A stretch of 64,000 bases of DNA, taken from positions 1 through 64,000 of the forward strand of contig NZ_BAEN01000076.1 in NCBI RefSeq assembly GCF_000314975.1, in the 5' to 3' direction. This stretch comes from Aliiglaciecola lipolytica E3. Its GTDB lineage: Bacteria > Pseudomonadota > Gammaproteobacteria > Enterobacterales > Alteromonadaceae. Every line of letters begins with the position of its first letter. Within the stretch, counting starts at the first letter, position 1. Shown piece by piece: positions 9,886 through 18,726 of this stretch. The notes below the pieces were generated by a model that ran no database searches, was not told the origin of the DNA, and saw only the letters and a list, made by a program, of their open reading frames with translations. The position numbers and the translations under genes are program-made.

Positions 9886-11832
9886 ATGCGCGATCGAACC
9901 AAATTTTTCTATCAGACGCTGAAGTATGCCAGCTTGATGACCGCCACAGGGTTATTACTGGGCTGTTCTCAATCAACTTCGACGACTAATAATAAGGGAA
10001 TGCAACAAGCCAATGTAACCATTGATGCTGGAAACATAATAGGTCAACAAAGCCCTCTATATTATGGAGGTAATAATATCTACCCTAAAGGTGGGCAAGG
10101 ATTACTCAATAGTGACCAACAATTTGATAAAACAACCATTCAATTAGCCACTGATTTAGGCTTAAGAGCATATCGTTTTCCGGGAGGCTCAGAAGGAAAT
10201 TTATATAAATGGAAGCGAGGCATAGGTCCGCTTGAACAACGAATAGATAATATCAGTGGTAACAATCAAGGGCCCCAGAGCAACGAATTTGGTTCTGATG
10301 AGTTTGGTCGCTTGTTGGAAACCACAAATTTCGATCAAGGCTTTATGATGGTCGCATATGGATATGAAAAACCTGATGATGCGGCAGATTGGGTTGAATA
10401 CATGAATAGCCCAGTTGGTGAAAACCCAAATGGTGGTATAGATTGGGCGCAAGTTCGCGCCGACAACGGACATCCAGAACCCTACGGCATCAAATATTGG
10501 GAAATTGGTAATGAAGTCTATGGCAATTGGGAGTTGAATTGGGGCTCATATCCAACCAAATATGATGCCAAACGGGGAACTGGTAACGTTGCCGTAGATA
10601 CCGTGTCTGCTAAAGCCGGTACTCTGCCATTCGGTGATGCTCATCGTTACATACATGGTGGTTATAAGTACTTTGAACAGCAAAAAGCGGCTAGTCAGTC
10701 TTCGTGGAAAGATGCGCATATTAAAACCAGTGGCCAGCCCTCACAACAGCTTTACGTAAAATTTGCTCCGGTTGATTTAAGTGAAGAAAGCTATCCATTT
10801 GAATTAACTATCGCAGACATTAAATGGCAAAAAGTGGCTGATTTTTCGAAATCCAGCCCTACAGACAAACATTACACCTTAGATACTGAATCCGGAATGA
10901 TCACCTTTGGTGATGGCCAACGCGGTGCAATCCCACCCAAACAACAATTTGTTATGCTGAATTATCGCAGTGGGCGTCAACCTGGATTTATTGAGTACTA
11001 CCAAAAAATGAAAGCCGTCGATCCAGACATTATTGTGCTGTCTTGTTTCGAAAAAGAATCATTCTATCGTGGTATGGCCGAGGTAAATGCACCTTTTGAT
11101 GGTGTGGTAAAACATTACTATCCAAGTACGTTCAAAAACGTCCCTAAAGAACTCGCTTATGAAGCGCAAATAGCTAGAGGACTTGGTATTGAGCGAACCA
11201 TAAAAGAACATCAACATTGGATTAAAGAGCACCAAAACTCGGCGATTTCTGGCGATGAAAAACTCTGGTTTACCGAATATGGATTACGTGGACATGTAAA
11301 CCAAGTAGCCACAATGCATACTGTAATTGGTCAGTATAGTCAGACTGTAGGGGCCTTGTTAGGGCATTCATTATTCTTAAATAATAATACCCCAATGATC
11401 AACGACAATGGGGTTGTGCGCTCACGTGCTTTACCCGTTCCATTATTTAGTAAGCATTCCGAGCAACTGGTTGTTAAAAGTAACGTTCAAGCACCTACAA
11501 TGCAGGTTGATGGAAGTGATTTTCCAGCGCTACTTAGTACCGCTACTGTGAACGAACAAGGCGATAAACTAAGCCTTATTTTAACTAATACTCAGGCCCA
11601 AAAAGCAATCTCCGTCGACTTAAAGGTTGAAAATATGGCGGTTGATGAAGACAGTTCTGCTGAAATATGGATTCTAAAATCGAATACCGGTAATCCTGTC
11701 GATGATAATAGGGAAGGTGCTGTGGACAATATAACCTTGTCGAAAATGACGAGTATCCCAGTTTCGCTACCGCTGAGTGTAGAAGTCCCGAAAGCAGCCA
11801 CGATTGTGGTGAAGTTAAAAGCTAAATCTTAG
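9886..11832 (+). CDS. GH51-like clan-A glycosidase, lipoprotein, with insertion domain
   Basis: This 648-residue lipoprotein (lipobox LLLGC, Cys27) has a TIM barrel of the alpha-L-arabinofuranosidase (GH51/GH39-like) type. Features are YRFPGGS near 96-102, acid/base Glu210 in YWEIGNEVYG, nucleophile Glu464 in WFTEYGLRG and a C-terminal beta-sandwich. Between the two catalytic residues lies an extra beta-rich segment, roughly 275-362, containing ITFGDGQRGAIPP, which is absent from standard GH51 enzymes. It is the only plus-strand gene between two minus-strand units. Its stop overlaps the end of the convergent TonB receptor gene by 18 bases. An arabinofuranosidase or galactan-debranching exo-activity is plausible; the substrate is not shown by the sequence. 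Confidence 0.75.
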   Translation: MRDRTKFFYQTLKYASLMTATGLLLGCSQSTSTTNNKGMQQANVTIDAGNIIGQQSPLYYGGNNIYPKGGQGLLNSDQQFDKTTIQLATDLGLRAYRFPGGSEGNLYKWKRGIGPLEQRIDNISGNNQGPQSNEFGSDEFGRLLETTNFDQGFMMVAYGYEKPDDAADWVEYMNSPVGENPNGGIDWAQVRADNGHPEPYGIKYWEIGNEVYGNWELNWGSYPTKYDAKRGTGNVAVDTVSAKAGTLPFGDAHRYIHGGYKYFEQQKAASQSSWKDAHIKTSGQPSQQLYVKFAPVDLSEESYPFELTIADIKWQKVADFSKSSPTDKHYTLDTESGMITFGDGQRGAIPPKQQFVMLNYRSGRQPGFIEYYQKMKAVDPDIIVLSCFEKESFYRGMAEVNAPFDGVVKHYYPSTFKNVPKELAYEAQIARGLGIERTIKEHQHWIKEHQNSAISGDEKLWFTEYGLRGHVNQVATMHTVIGQYSQTVGALLGHSLFLNNNTPMINDNGVVRSRALPVPLFSKHSEQLVVKSNVQAPTMQVDGSDFPALLSTATVNEQGDKLSLILTNTQAQKAISVDLKVENMAVDEDSSAEIWILKSNTGNPVDDNREGAVDNITLSKMTSIPVSLPLSVEVPKAATIVVKLKAKS

Positions 11833-14800
11833 TCCGGTAGTGAAAATTCGTTGGTGTTTCTCATAGGATAACAACCTTTCTCTATATAATGAGAAACTAC
11901 GCGGATTTTCTTGAGTGAGGTTTTGGATGTCAAAAAATAACCGTGTCTGGGGATTAATTTGATATCCAAACTTCACATCAAACTGGCCATAGCCTTCGAC
12001 CATTTCGGGTTGTCCTAATAGACCGCTTTGTTTGCGCACAAATTCGTCTCTATGGTTGTAAATTAGGCTGGCGTTAAAGGCACCTTTTTCATATAACAGC
12101 ACAAAGCTATAAGTGTTTGATAAACCTTCAATAACATCTCCGCGCAGTGCGCCATTGTCTTCTAGTGATTGCGCTTCTACCTGGGTATATCGTAATTCGA
12201 TTCCGGTGCCATCAAATGGTGAAGGTAACGATTCAAACTGATTTTGATACACAAATTCAAAACCAAAAAAGGAGGTTTTATTTAGATTTACTGGCGTGCT
12301 AACGAGGAATTCCCCTTCAGGGTGGTCAAGTAATTCTTCGAATTCAACACTCTGCAAAATAAAGTTATCTATATCTTTGTAATAGATAGTGACATCAAGT
12401 AAGCCGTTTTCGTCAAAAAACCAAGACCAACTCATATCCAAATTAATCGATTCAAAAGGTTTTAATTGTGGGTTACCACGGTTTGCTGTGCTTGAGCCGG
12501 TTCTCGCAACAAAATCACCAATGGCAGGAGCCAATTTATTTAAAGACGGTCTGGAAATCGTCTTGGATAACCCTAGATTGAGGTATTGGTTGTCGGTTAG
12601 TTCAAGTTTAAAACTTAGATTTGGTAACCAATTAGCGTATTTATTTGATGCATAAACCGGATTGCTTTGGGCATAAATGATTTGTAAAGCTGTGGGATCT
12701 ACATCACTGTAAAGCAAATCTTGTATTGGTTGATCGAAACCGCGAGATTCAATCTGTGTGGCGGCCCATCTTACACCCATTTGAGCAAACCAATTGAGTT
12801 CAAATAGTTGTCCGCTGGAAAAGGTTTTAAAATAAGCCTCAAATAACCGTTCTTGGACGCTCCAAGTGCTGTTTGGTAGTTCTGTAGCGGTAAATCCGCC
12901 TAGTTGTTTGCGCAGCTCTATTGAGTCAGCAAGAGGATGGCCCTTATCAATTATCTCTCTTTGAATGTGTTCATCAGACCATAGATAATCAATGTAACGT
13001 TGCGAATCAAACCCATACCAAGTTTCAGGCACACCCCCTTCTAAAAAGTTACTTGCGTCTATGGGTCTAAATAACTCATCCGGTACATCAAATTCATAAC
13101 CACCAAACTCGAATCCCCAAGGTGTACGAAACGCTACCTTGTCTTTATTTCTGTCGGCGAAGTAGATGCCTATGTCAATTTGTTCCCAATTGGGATGAGT
13201 TAAGATCGTTTGAAAATCTAGTTTTGCCTGAAATATGGAGTCATCTAGATTGTCGCCACTATCAATCGTGATATGGCTGCGTAGATCAGAAGCGTCAATA
13301 CTGCGTTTGAAATCAATGTTTGCGTACGGACTATTGGGTAGCAAGGTATATTCTGGATTAGCATTGGGGGAGCCCACGGCAGAAAAACGCTTATTTCCGC
13401 CGTTATCGCTTTTAGCGACAGTATAAGATAAATCCAAAATGACACTGGAGTCTAAACTAAACTCGTAACCTAATGCCGTCGCAAAATGAGCCATTTCGCT
13501 GGGGCGATTTCGCACCAATTGGACATAATCACTTGCTAGTGAAAGCTCAGGCTTATACCGGTAGCTCAATAATGTGTTATTTTTATCAACGGTAATTCTG
13601 CCAAATGTATCCTTTTCGTCGGGATTGGCAGTGCTGCCATTAACATGGGTCCAGTTGGCGGACGAGGCGATGTTCGATGTCACATCAAATCGTGAGTAAA
13701 CCAGGTCGGTTATCACATAAAGATTTGGGGTTAAATTAATCCGACTAACCCATGATAAGCCAAACCGTCTTTTTTCCGATTCTTCTATTCGTAGGTCAAA
13801 ATTTCGAGGCACCCAAATTTCCGTGTAATCTAAGCTGCCGCTTTTGGTTTCAACGCCGCTTAAATCGGCGGCGAACCAACCATCTGAATTGGCTGATTCG
13901 ATACGGTAATCTTGTTGTAAAAAGTCTACCGCAATGATACTTGCGATATTTTCGCCTGCATAATTGATTGACCCAAATACCTCTGGGAAAAACCCACCGT
14001 CATCACTGGAAGAGAGTCTAAATCCGCCAGATAACTCATAGGTGTCTTCACCTCGCGTGGGCAGGTTTACTAAATTAATCGTTGCACCTATGCCTCCTGA
14101 CACTAACTCAGAAGCTTGGGTTTTGTATACATCTGATGAAGTAAACATTTCAGATGACAAGGTATCAAAACTAAACCCTCCGCCTAGATTGGTCGATGGC
14201 AACTGACGGTTGTTGTATAACACTGTATTTAATTCAGGCCCAAAGCCACGAACAGTTAAAAATAAACCTTCACGCTTTCGGTAGTCTGTACTTGCACCAG
14301 CGGCACTTTGCAGCATATTTCCGACGTTACGTTGAATATAGCGTTGGTTATTTTGTAGGTTTAAGCTTTCTATAATCAGGTTTGAATAGCGCTTTTTGAG
14401 GTAGCGTTTTTGATAATTACTGAGCCTTCCTACGATAGCAATTCGTTCGGTTTGCTCTTCTTCTAAGTGTGAATCAACAGCAATCAACACATCCGGTGGT
14501 TCATCTTTAACTTTTACGTCGTCAGGCGTTTCCTTTACTGGCACGCTTGTGGCTGCGGATTGGACTTTAAATAATCCGTGATTGTCATTTATGGCTATTA
14601 AATTTGTTCCTTCCAGCAGCCTTGATATAGCCTCTTCATAACTTAAATTGCCCTTTACCGCTGGCGATGTTTTTTGGCTCACGAGATCGTACGGATAAAG
14701 AATCATGATATCTGCTTGTTCGGCAAGTTGCTTGAGCGCGTTAGCCGTATTGCCGGCATGGATATCAAATTGAATCGGATCAGTTATTTCAGCAATGCAG

Positions 14801-14865
14801 GGCTTGATTATAAAGAAAAGCGAGAAAACGCTGAAAATAACGTGTTTGAAAAGCATATACTTCAT
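11815..14865 (-). CDS. TonB-dependent receptor with STN signalling domain
   Basis: This is an outer-membrane active transporter of 1016 residues. A signal peptide (1-25) is followed by a secretin/TonB short N-terminal (STN) domain at about 30-102 (FDIHAGNTANALKQLAEQAD), a plug near 170-285 and a long beta-barrel ending in Phe (GLRFSF), the usual assembly signal. An STN domain marks FecA-type transducers that signal through an anti-sigma factor. fecR- and fecI-like genes lie directly upstream on the same strand, so substrate binding probably induces its own transporter. The surrounding enzymes point to an oligosaccharide ligand, possibly sulfated galacto-oligosaccharide, not iron. The 3' end overlaps the convergent GH51-like gene by 18 bases. 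Confidence 0.92.
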   Translation of the reverse strand: MKYMLFKHVIFSVFSLFFIIKPCIAEITDPIQFDIHAGNTANALKQLAEQADIMILYPYDLVSQKTSPAVKGNLSYEEAISRLLEGTNLIAINDNHGLFKVQSAATSVPVKETPDDVKVKDEPPDVLIAVDSHLEEEQTERIAIVGRLSNYQKRYLKKRYSNLIIESLNLQNNQRYIQRNVGNMLQSAAGASTDYRKREGLFLTVRGFGPELNTVLYNNRQLPSTNLGGGFSFDTLSSEMFTSSDVYKTQASELVSGGIGATINLVNLPTRGEDTYELSGGFRLSSSDDGGFFPEVFGSINYAGENIASIIAVDFLQQDYRIESANSDGWFAADLSGVETKSGSLDYTEIWVPRNFDLRIEESEKRRFGLSWVSRINLTPNLYVITDLVYSRFDVTSNIASSANWTHVNGSTANPDEKDTFGRITVDKNNTLLSYRYKPELSLASDYVQLVRNRPSEMAHFATALGYEFSLDSSVILDLSYTVAKSDNGGNKRFSAVGSPNANPEYTLLPNSPYANIDFKRSIDASDLRSHITIDSGDNLDDSIFQAKLDFQTILTHPNWEQIDIGIYFADRNKDKVAFRTPWGFEFGGYEFDVPDELFRPIDASNFLEGGVPETWYGFDSQRYIDYLWSDEHIQREIIDKGHPLADSIELRKQLGGFTATELPNSTWSVQERLFEAYFKTFSSGQLFELNWFAQMGVRWAATQIESRGFDQPIQDLLYSDVDPTALQIIYAQSNPVYASNKYANWLPNLSFKLELTDNQYLNLGLSKTISRPSLNKLAPAIGDFVARTGSSTANRGNPQLKPFESINLDMSWSWFFDENGLLDVTIYYKDIDNFILQSVEFEELLDHPEGEFLVSTPVNLNKTSFFGFEFVYQNQFESLPSPFDGTGIELRYTQVEAQSLEDNGALRGDVIEGLSNTYSFVLLYEKGAFNASLIYNHRDEFVRKQSGLLGQPEMVEGYGQFDVKFGYQINPQTRLFFDIQNLTQENPRSFSLYRERLLSYEKHQRIFTTGLRFSF

Positions 14866-15011
14866 TGGCTAATTGCTTTCATAACCGAAAAGCAAGATAA
14901 AATGTTAATAGTATGTTGTTCAACTATACAGTGTTCTGCAGTGAACTACATATTAGAAATTCATTTTTTGTTTGTAGAGTTTCTATATAAAACGCTGTTA
15001 TCACCAATAAA

Positions 15012-16127
15012 TTACTCTTTGACTTCGGGTTTTTTACTCAGTAAGTAGGTGCTTTGATTAACTTGTGATACTTGAATATTGAATGTGTGTTCTAGTGCCA
15101 CAATCACCTGATCGAGTTTATCAATTTTGTAGCGACCACCTACCCTTAAGTTTGCCACCTGCGGATCTTCAATTATAAAAGAAGCGTGGGTGAATCTCGA
15201 CACTTCATGTACGAAATCGCTCATGGGTTGGCCATCGAATACTAACACGCCCGAACGCCAAGCTTGTTGACGTTGCAACTCTTGTGCACTCAAGGTTTCA
15301 ATATTATAGGCAGTAGGTGATTCGCCATTTTGTCCTTGATATACAGCATCTAATTTAATTCGTTGACCTGCATCTAAGGTGCCCACTGTGGATAACATTT
15401 CATCAATCTGATTAACATCTTCATGGGTTTTAGTTTGGCTAAATGGTGAAGCTATGAGTTTATCCACAACCGCTGACATAGCGACTCGTCCTTCAGTCAC
15501 CAATACATCAAGTAAGTTATCGCTTAGTTTGACATTAAATGCCGTACCGACAGCTTCAACTCGTCCACCTGCCGCATACACTCTAAAAGGTTTGTTTGGA
15601 TTTTTTGCCACTTCGAAGTGCGCTTCACCGTATATTAACCACACATTTCGGTTATCGTCAGTGTAGTCTACTTGTACTCGACTATTGGTGTTCAGATAAA
15701 CGGTCGAACCATCATCTAATGAATATTGTTGTTGTTGCCCAATACTGGTGACGTAAATACCATTGCTTGAATAAACAGATTCGGGTTGAGTAAAGCGACT
15801 AAAATCCGTAAACATAAATACTAAGCCAGCAATAAAAAACATGCTGCAAAACATATATACAGGCTTAAATATGGGGGACTTTTTTGGAGGTGCGGTAACC
15901 TTCTTAGCGTAAAGAAGTTGGTGGATTTCTTCGACTGGCGCATTATCCCACACTTCCATAAGGGACATAAATTCGCTTTTATGTTTTGGATCTTTGTTGA
16001 TCCAGCGTTTGAACTCAGCTTGCTCGGCAGGACTAAGAGTAGGTTCACCATCCATTCTAATCAGCCAATCCGCGGCAATGTCCTCTACGGACTTTGGTGC
16101 TGCAAATTTAATGACATTGTGATTCAT
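15012..16127 (-). CDS. FecR-type anti-sigma regulator
   Basis: This 371-residue inner-membrane signal transducer has an N-terminal cytoplasmic DUF4880 domain (DWLIRMDGEPTLSPAEQAEFKRW), which binds the sigma factor. A single transmembrane segment lies near 90-108 (VYMFCSMFFIAGLVFMF). The periplasmic FecR beta-helical domain follows (GQQQQYSLDDGSTVYLNTNS), and then a C-terminal STN-like domain that would contact the receptor. The gene lies 18 bases after fecI and 146 bases before the STN-containing receptor. This is the standard cell-surface signalling order. Confidence 0.93.
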   Translation of the reverse strand: MNHNVIKFAAPKSVEDIAADWLIRMDGEPTLSPAEQAEFKRWINKDPKHKSEFMSLMEVWDNAPVEEIHQLLYAKKVTAPPKKSPIFKPVYMFCSMFFIAGLVFMFTDFSRFTQPESVYSSNGIYVTSIGQQQQYSLDDGSTVYLNTNSRVQVDYTDDNRNVWLIYGEAHFEVAKNPNKPFRVYAAGGRVEAVGTAFNVKLSDNLLDVLVTEGRVAMSAVVDKLIASPFSQTKTHEDVNQIDEMLSTVGTLDAGQRIKLDAVYQGQNGESPTAYNIETLSAQELQRQQAWRSGVLVFDGQPMSDFVHEVSRFTHASFIIEDPQVANLRVGGRYKIDKLDQVIVALEHTFNIQVSQVNQSTYLLSKKPEVKE

Positions 16128-16145
16128 TTACTCTTTTCCATTTTT

Positions 16146-16688
16146 CTATTTCATGCGCTTTCTCTCAACATGAGTTGCGCTGTGTAGGTCGATTTGATGC
16201 CGCTTTAAATAATCTCTACAACTTAATGTTGCCGTTTTTAAATATTTTTCCACACTGCTAAGTGATATGCCTAATTCGTCCGCAATTGTTTGCTGCTTCA
16301 ATCCGTGCATTTTTCTTAATAAAAACACCTTTCGGCACTTTTCAGGTAAATCTGCCATTGCTTCGCAATAAATTTCTACGGTTCTTTTGGCGTCTATCTC
16401 TTGTTCTAACGTGTCGCCAACGTGATTATGCTCTTCATTTGCACAATCTTCCAAATAAACCGTTCTTTGAGCTGATTTTTTAATTATCTCATTAAGTGCC
16501 AAGTTCTTTGCGATAGTAAACAAAAATGCTTTGGGGTATTCAATTTTCTTTTTCAGCTCAGCACTATGTGCCTTAATGAATACTTCTTGCACTATGTCTT
16601 CAATAGCTTGCTCAGACTTCAAATACTTCATCAAAAAGCGTTTCAGAAAATCATTATTTTCGATAAAGACTTTAGAAATTATAGACAT
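16146..16688 (-). CDS. ECF sigma factor, FecI-like
   Basis: This is an extracytoplasmic-function sigma70 protein. Sigma region 2 contains YLKSEQAIEDIVQEVFIKA and AFLFTIAKNLALN; region 4 contains LPEKCRKVFLLRKMHGLKQQ followed by the HTH IADELGISLSSVEKYL. An upstream in-frame ATG (16733) would add 15 residues. The ATG at 16688 (MSIISKVFIE) is preceded by AGGAAGG at a suitable distance and fits family N-termini, giving about 180 residues. It is first in a minus-strand fecI-fecR-receptor unit. It probably directs transcription of the receptor when the substrate is present. Confidence 0.92.
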   Translation of the reverse strand: MSIISKVFIENNDFLKRFLMKYLKSEQAIEDIVQEVFIKAHSAELKKKIEYPKAFLFTIAKNLALNEIIKKSAQRTVYLEDCANEEHNHVGDTLEQEIDAKRTVEIYCEAMADLPEKCRKVFLLRKMHGLKQQTIADELGISLSSVEKYLKTATLSCRDYLKRHQIDLHSATHVERKRMK

Positions 16689-17038
16689 ATTTGACGACCT
16701 TCCTGCTCTGAAAATGCAATCACATGAAAACACTCATGACATCGATGCAACCGAATTAGGAGGTACTTTACAAATTTTTAAACAAACATACAATAAAATT
16801 TTACATATGAAACGGTGTTTATTCTATCGTATGTCGTTTTCAATCCAATTTCTGTTAATTATTCACTTGTTTTTCGTTTCATAATTTAAACCTGCTAGCC
16901 TTGTAAGTAGCTGGCTTGTGAATACAACAAATGATAATTACTGCCTATACCTACTTAACAATCCAAATTTCAATAACCGTAATTTATTTTACTTATTTTT
17001 GAATTATTAAGTTTAGCCTGTTTATTTATCCCAATTAA
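16689..17038. other. Intergenic region upstream of the sigma factor gene
   Basis: About 350 AT-rich bases. This must hold the promoter of the fecI-like gene and lies beyond the 3' end of the sulfatase gene at 17039. A plus-strand reading frame here is mostly the antisense of the sigma gene and has no domain signature. Imperfect repeats such as AACCGTAATTTATTTTAC near 16974 are seen but no clear terminator. Confidence 0.45.
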
Positions 17039-18568
17039 TTAGGGTAAAGCAGGCCATGCTTTGGGTCGCTTGTTTGAATCATTAACCCCAGTGGACAAGG
17101 TTTTATAGCTTTCAATAACATTGTCATTATCCAGCGGGTCATTAACAACTTTTTTCCAATCTTCAAGTTTGGCCATCATATTTTCAATGCGAGATTGTTG
17201 CTCTGGCAAATTAGCCAAGTTAATTAATTCATCTGGATCTTCTGCCACATTAAACAACTGTGTTTTCTTTAACATGGGATAGTAAATTAACTTATAATCG
17301 TCTGTACGTAACATACGCTGAAAGTGACGATAACTACCATAAATGCTATCAAATACTTTGTCTTTATCGCCTTTTACTAACGGGCGAACAGAAGGGGCTT
17401 GTACGCTTTCAGGTATTTCAATACCTACCATGTCTACTACCGTTGGGAATACACTGTTTAAGTAAAACATACCCGGAACTGATTTCCCTTTGGGTACATT
17501 AGGCCCTTGCATAATGAAAGGTGCTCGCACGCTATGATCATATTGATTTTGTTTGCCTAACAATCCATGACGTCCAACTGCTAAACCGTGATCAGAAGTG
17601 AATACAATCAAAGTGTTGTCTAGCTCTCCAGATGCTTTAAGCGCTTCGATAATCCGTCCGATTTGCGCATCTGTATGTTCAATCATTGCGTAATATTCGC
17701 CAATCGCTTTTTGTATCACATACGGAGTGCGCGGGTTGTTCTCTAATATTTCGTCTCGAATATAATAATCACCTTGGTTAAAAGGATGACTCGGAGCAAA
17801 GCTTTTAGGTAGCTCGATACTGTCTCCAGGGTACTTGCCCATATAAGCCTGCGGAGCTTGTCTGGGGTCATGGGGCGCAAGGAACCCCACGTACATCATA
17901 AATGGTTTCGATTTTTCACTTGTCAGAAAGTCTACCGCTGCGTCGGCAATAACTTCACTGGAATGTTTACTGGCTTTGAAAGCTGGAAATTTTTCTTTTG
18001 CAGAACTCGACGGAGTGTAATCGACAAATTCGGTATTGAACTGACCTCCTTTATGCAGATGTGCCATGCCGTGCATGAAAATCGATTTTCCTTGATCGAA
18101 GCTACGTTCCCAATCTTGTTCAGACATATGCCATTTACCAGTCATAAAAGTTTGGTAACCATTTTCTTTAAAGGTTTCGCCCATAAGTTTTATGTTCGCT
18201 ACCGTTTTTGAATCTAATTTTTCTGGTCCGCGACCAGTTTGATACAAATGACGTCCAGTATTGATCATACGACGACTAGGAGAGCACACAGCACCAGACC
18301 AACTACCTTGATTAAAAACGTGCGTGAAGCTCATGCCCTGTTTAGCTAGCGAGTCAATATTGGGGGTAGCAATACGATTATTACCGTGTGCATGCACAGT
18401 GTCGTAGGCCTGATCATCAGTTAAAATAAATAATACGTTAGTTTTTTCTTTTGCCCCCCAAGCAACGGAACATTGCAGGATTCCGAGTAAACACAATACA
18501 GCTAAACGGCTGATTGATTTGTATTTATGGGAAGAAGAAGTTGCTCTTAAAGTGAATTGAATTCTCAT
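17039..18568 (-). CDS. Type I (formylglycine) sulfatase, secreted
   Basis: This second sulfatase has about 509 residues from the ATG at 18568. The longer frame would start with TTG at 18607 and has no ribosome-binding site. A hydrophobic segment (LAVLCLLGILQCSVAWG) acts as signal peptide. The N-terminal metal site is LFILTDDQ, the formylglycine motif is C-S-P-S-R (followed by RMINTGRH), and FTSDHGLAVGRHGLLGK supplies later active-site residues. The sequence differs strongly from the sulfatase at 4918: DDQAYDTVHAHGNN and the HDSVRAPF-like DHSVRAPFIMQG block place it in a different S1 subfamily. It probably removes a different sulfate position. It is divergent from the GH29 gene, with a long inverted repeat in the shared promoter region. 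Confidence 0.92.
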   Translation of the reverse strand: MRIQFTLRATSSSHKYKSISRLAVLCLLGILQCSVAWGAKEKTNVLFILTDDQAYDTVHAHGNNRIATPNIDSLAKQGMSFTHVFNQGSWSGAVCSPSRRMINTGRHLYQTGRGPEKLDSKTVANIKLMGETFKENGYQTFMTGKWHMSEQDWERSFDQGKSIFMHGMAHLHKGGQFNTEFVDYTPSSSAKEKFPAFKASKHSSEVIADAAVDFLTSEKSKPFMMYVGFLAPHDPRQAPQAYMGKYPGDSIELPKSFAPSHPFNQGDYYIRDEILENNPRTPYVIQKAIGEYYAMIEHTDAQIGRIIEALKASGELDNTLIVFTSDHGLAVGRHGLLGKQNQYDHSVRAPFIMQGPNVPKGKSVPGMFYLNSVFPTVVDMVGIEIPESVQAPSVRPLVKGDKDKVFDSIYGSYRHFQRMLRTDDYKLIYYPMLKKTQLFNVAEDPDELINLANLPEQQSRIENMMAKLEDWKKVVNDPLDNDNVIESYKTLSTGVNDSNKRPKAWPALP

Positions 18569-18613
18569 ATTATCTAAATTGGTCAAGTTGCTATAGTCAC
18601 TAAACAAAATAAT

Positions 18614-18644
18614 ACCGTAAAACCATAATAAAAATTTTTACGGT
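18614..18644. promoter_or_regulatory. Candidate operator: ACCGTAAA...TTTACGGT inverted repeat
   Basis: Perfect 8-base arms (9 with the adjoining A/T) separated by 15 bases lie between the divergent sulfatase (minus) and GH29 (plus) genes. A near-identical element occurs at 25507-25535 between the symporter and the SGNH gene. Recurrence in two divergent control regions of the same locus suggests a shared regulator, possibly the IclR protein at 31458; that link is inference. Confidence 0.5.
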
Positions 18645-18726
18645 TATATGGCATCTCAACTGTTAGGTGTTACACAGATACTCAGCGCGGCATGACGCCA
18701 CAACATTTTTGATACAGAGGCTATTT

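Noticed and set aside
14674-15048. Plus-strand 124-codon reading frame between receptor and fecR genes
   Set aside because: It covers the antisense of the receptor signal peptide/STN region and fecR end, with no recognisable protein features.
16531-16884. Plus-strand 117-codon reading frame opposite the sigma factor gene
   Set aside because: It is mostly the complement of the well-supported fecI-like gene, has no domain pattern and no ribosome-binding site.
18569-18607. TTG start extending the second sulfatase by 13 residues
   Set aside because: No ribosome-binding site, and the extension reduces signal-peptide quality; ATG 18568 is preferred, though not proven.
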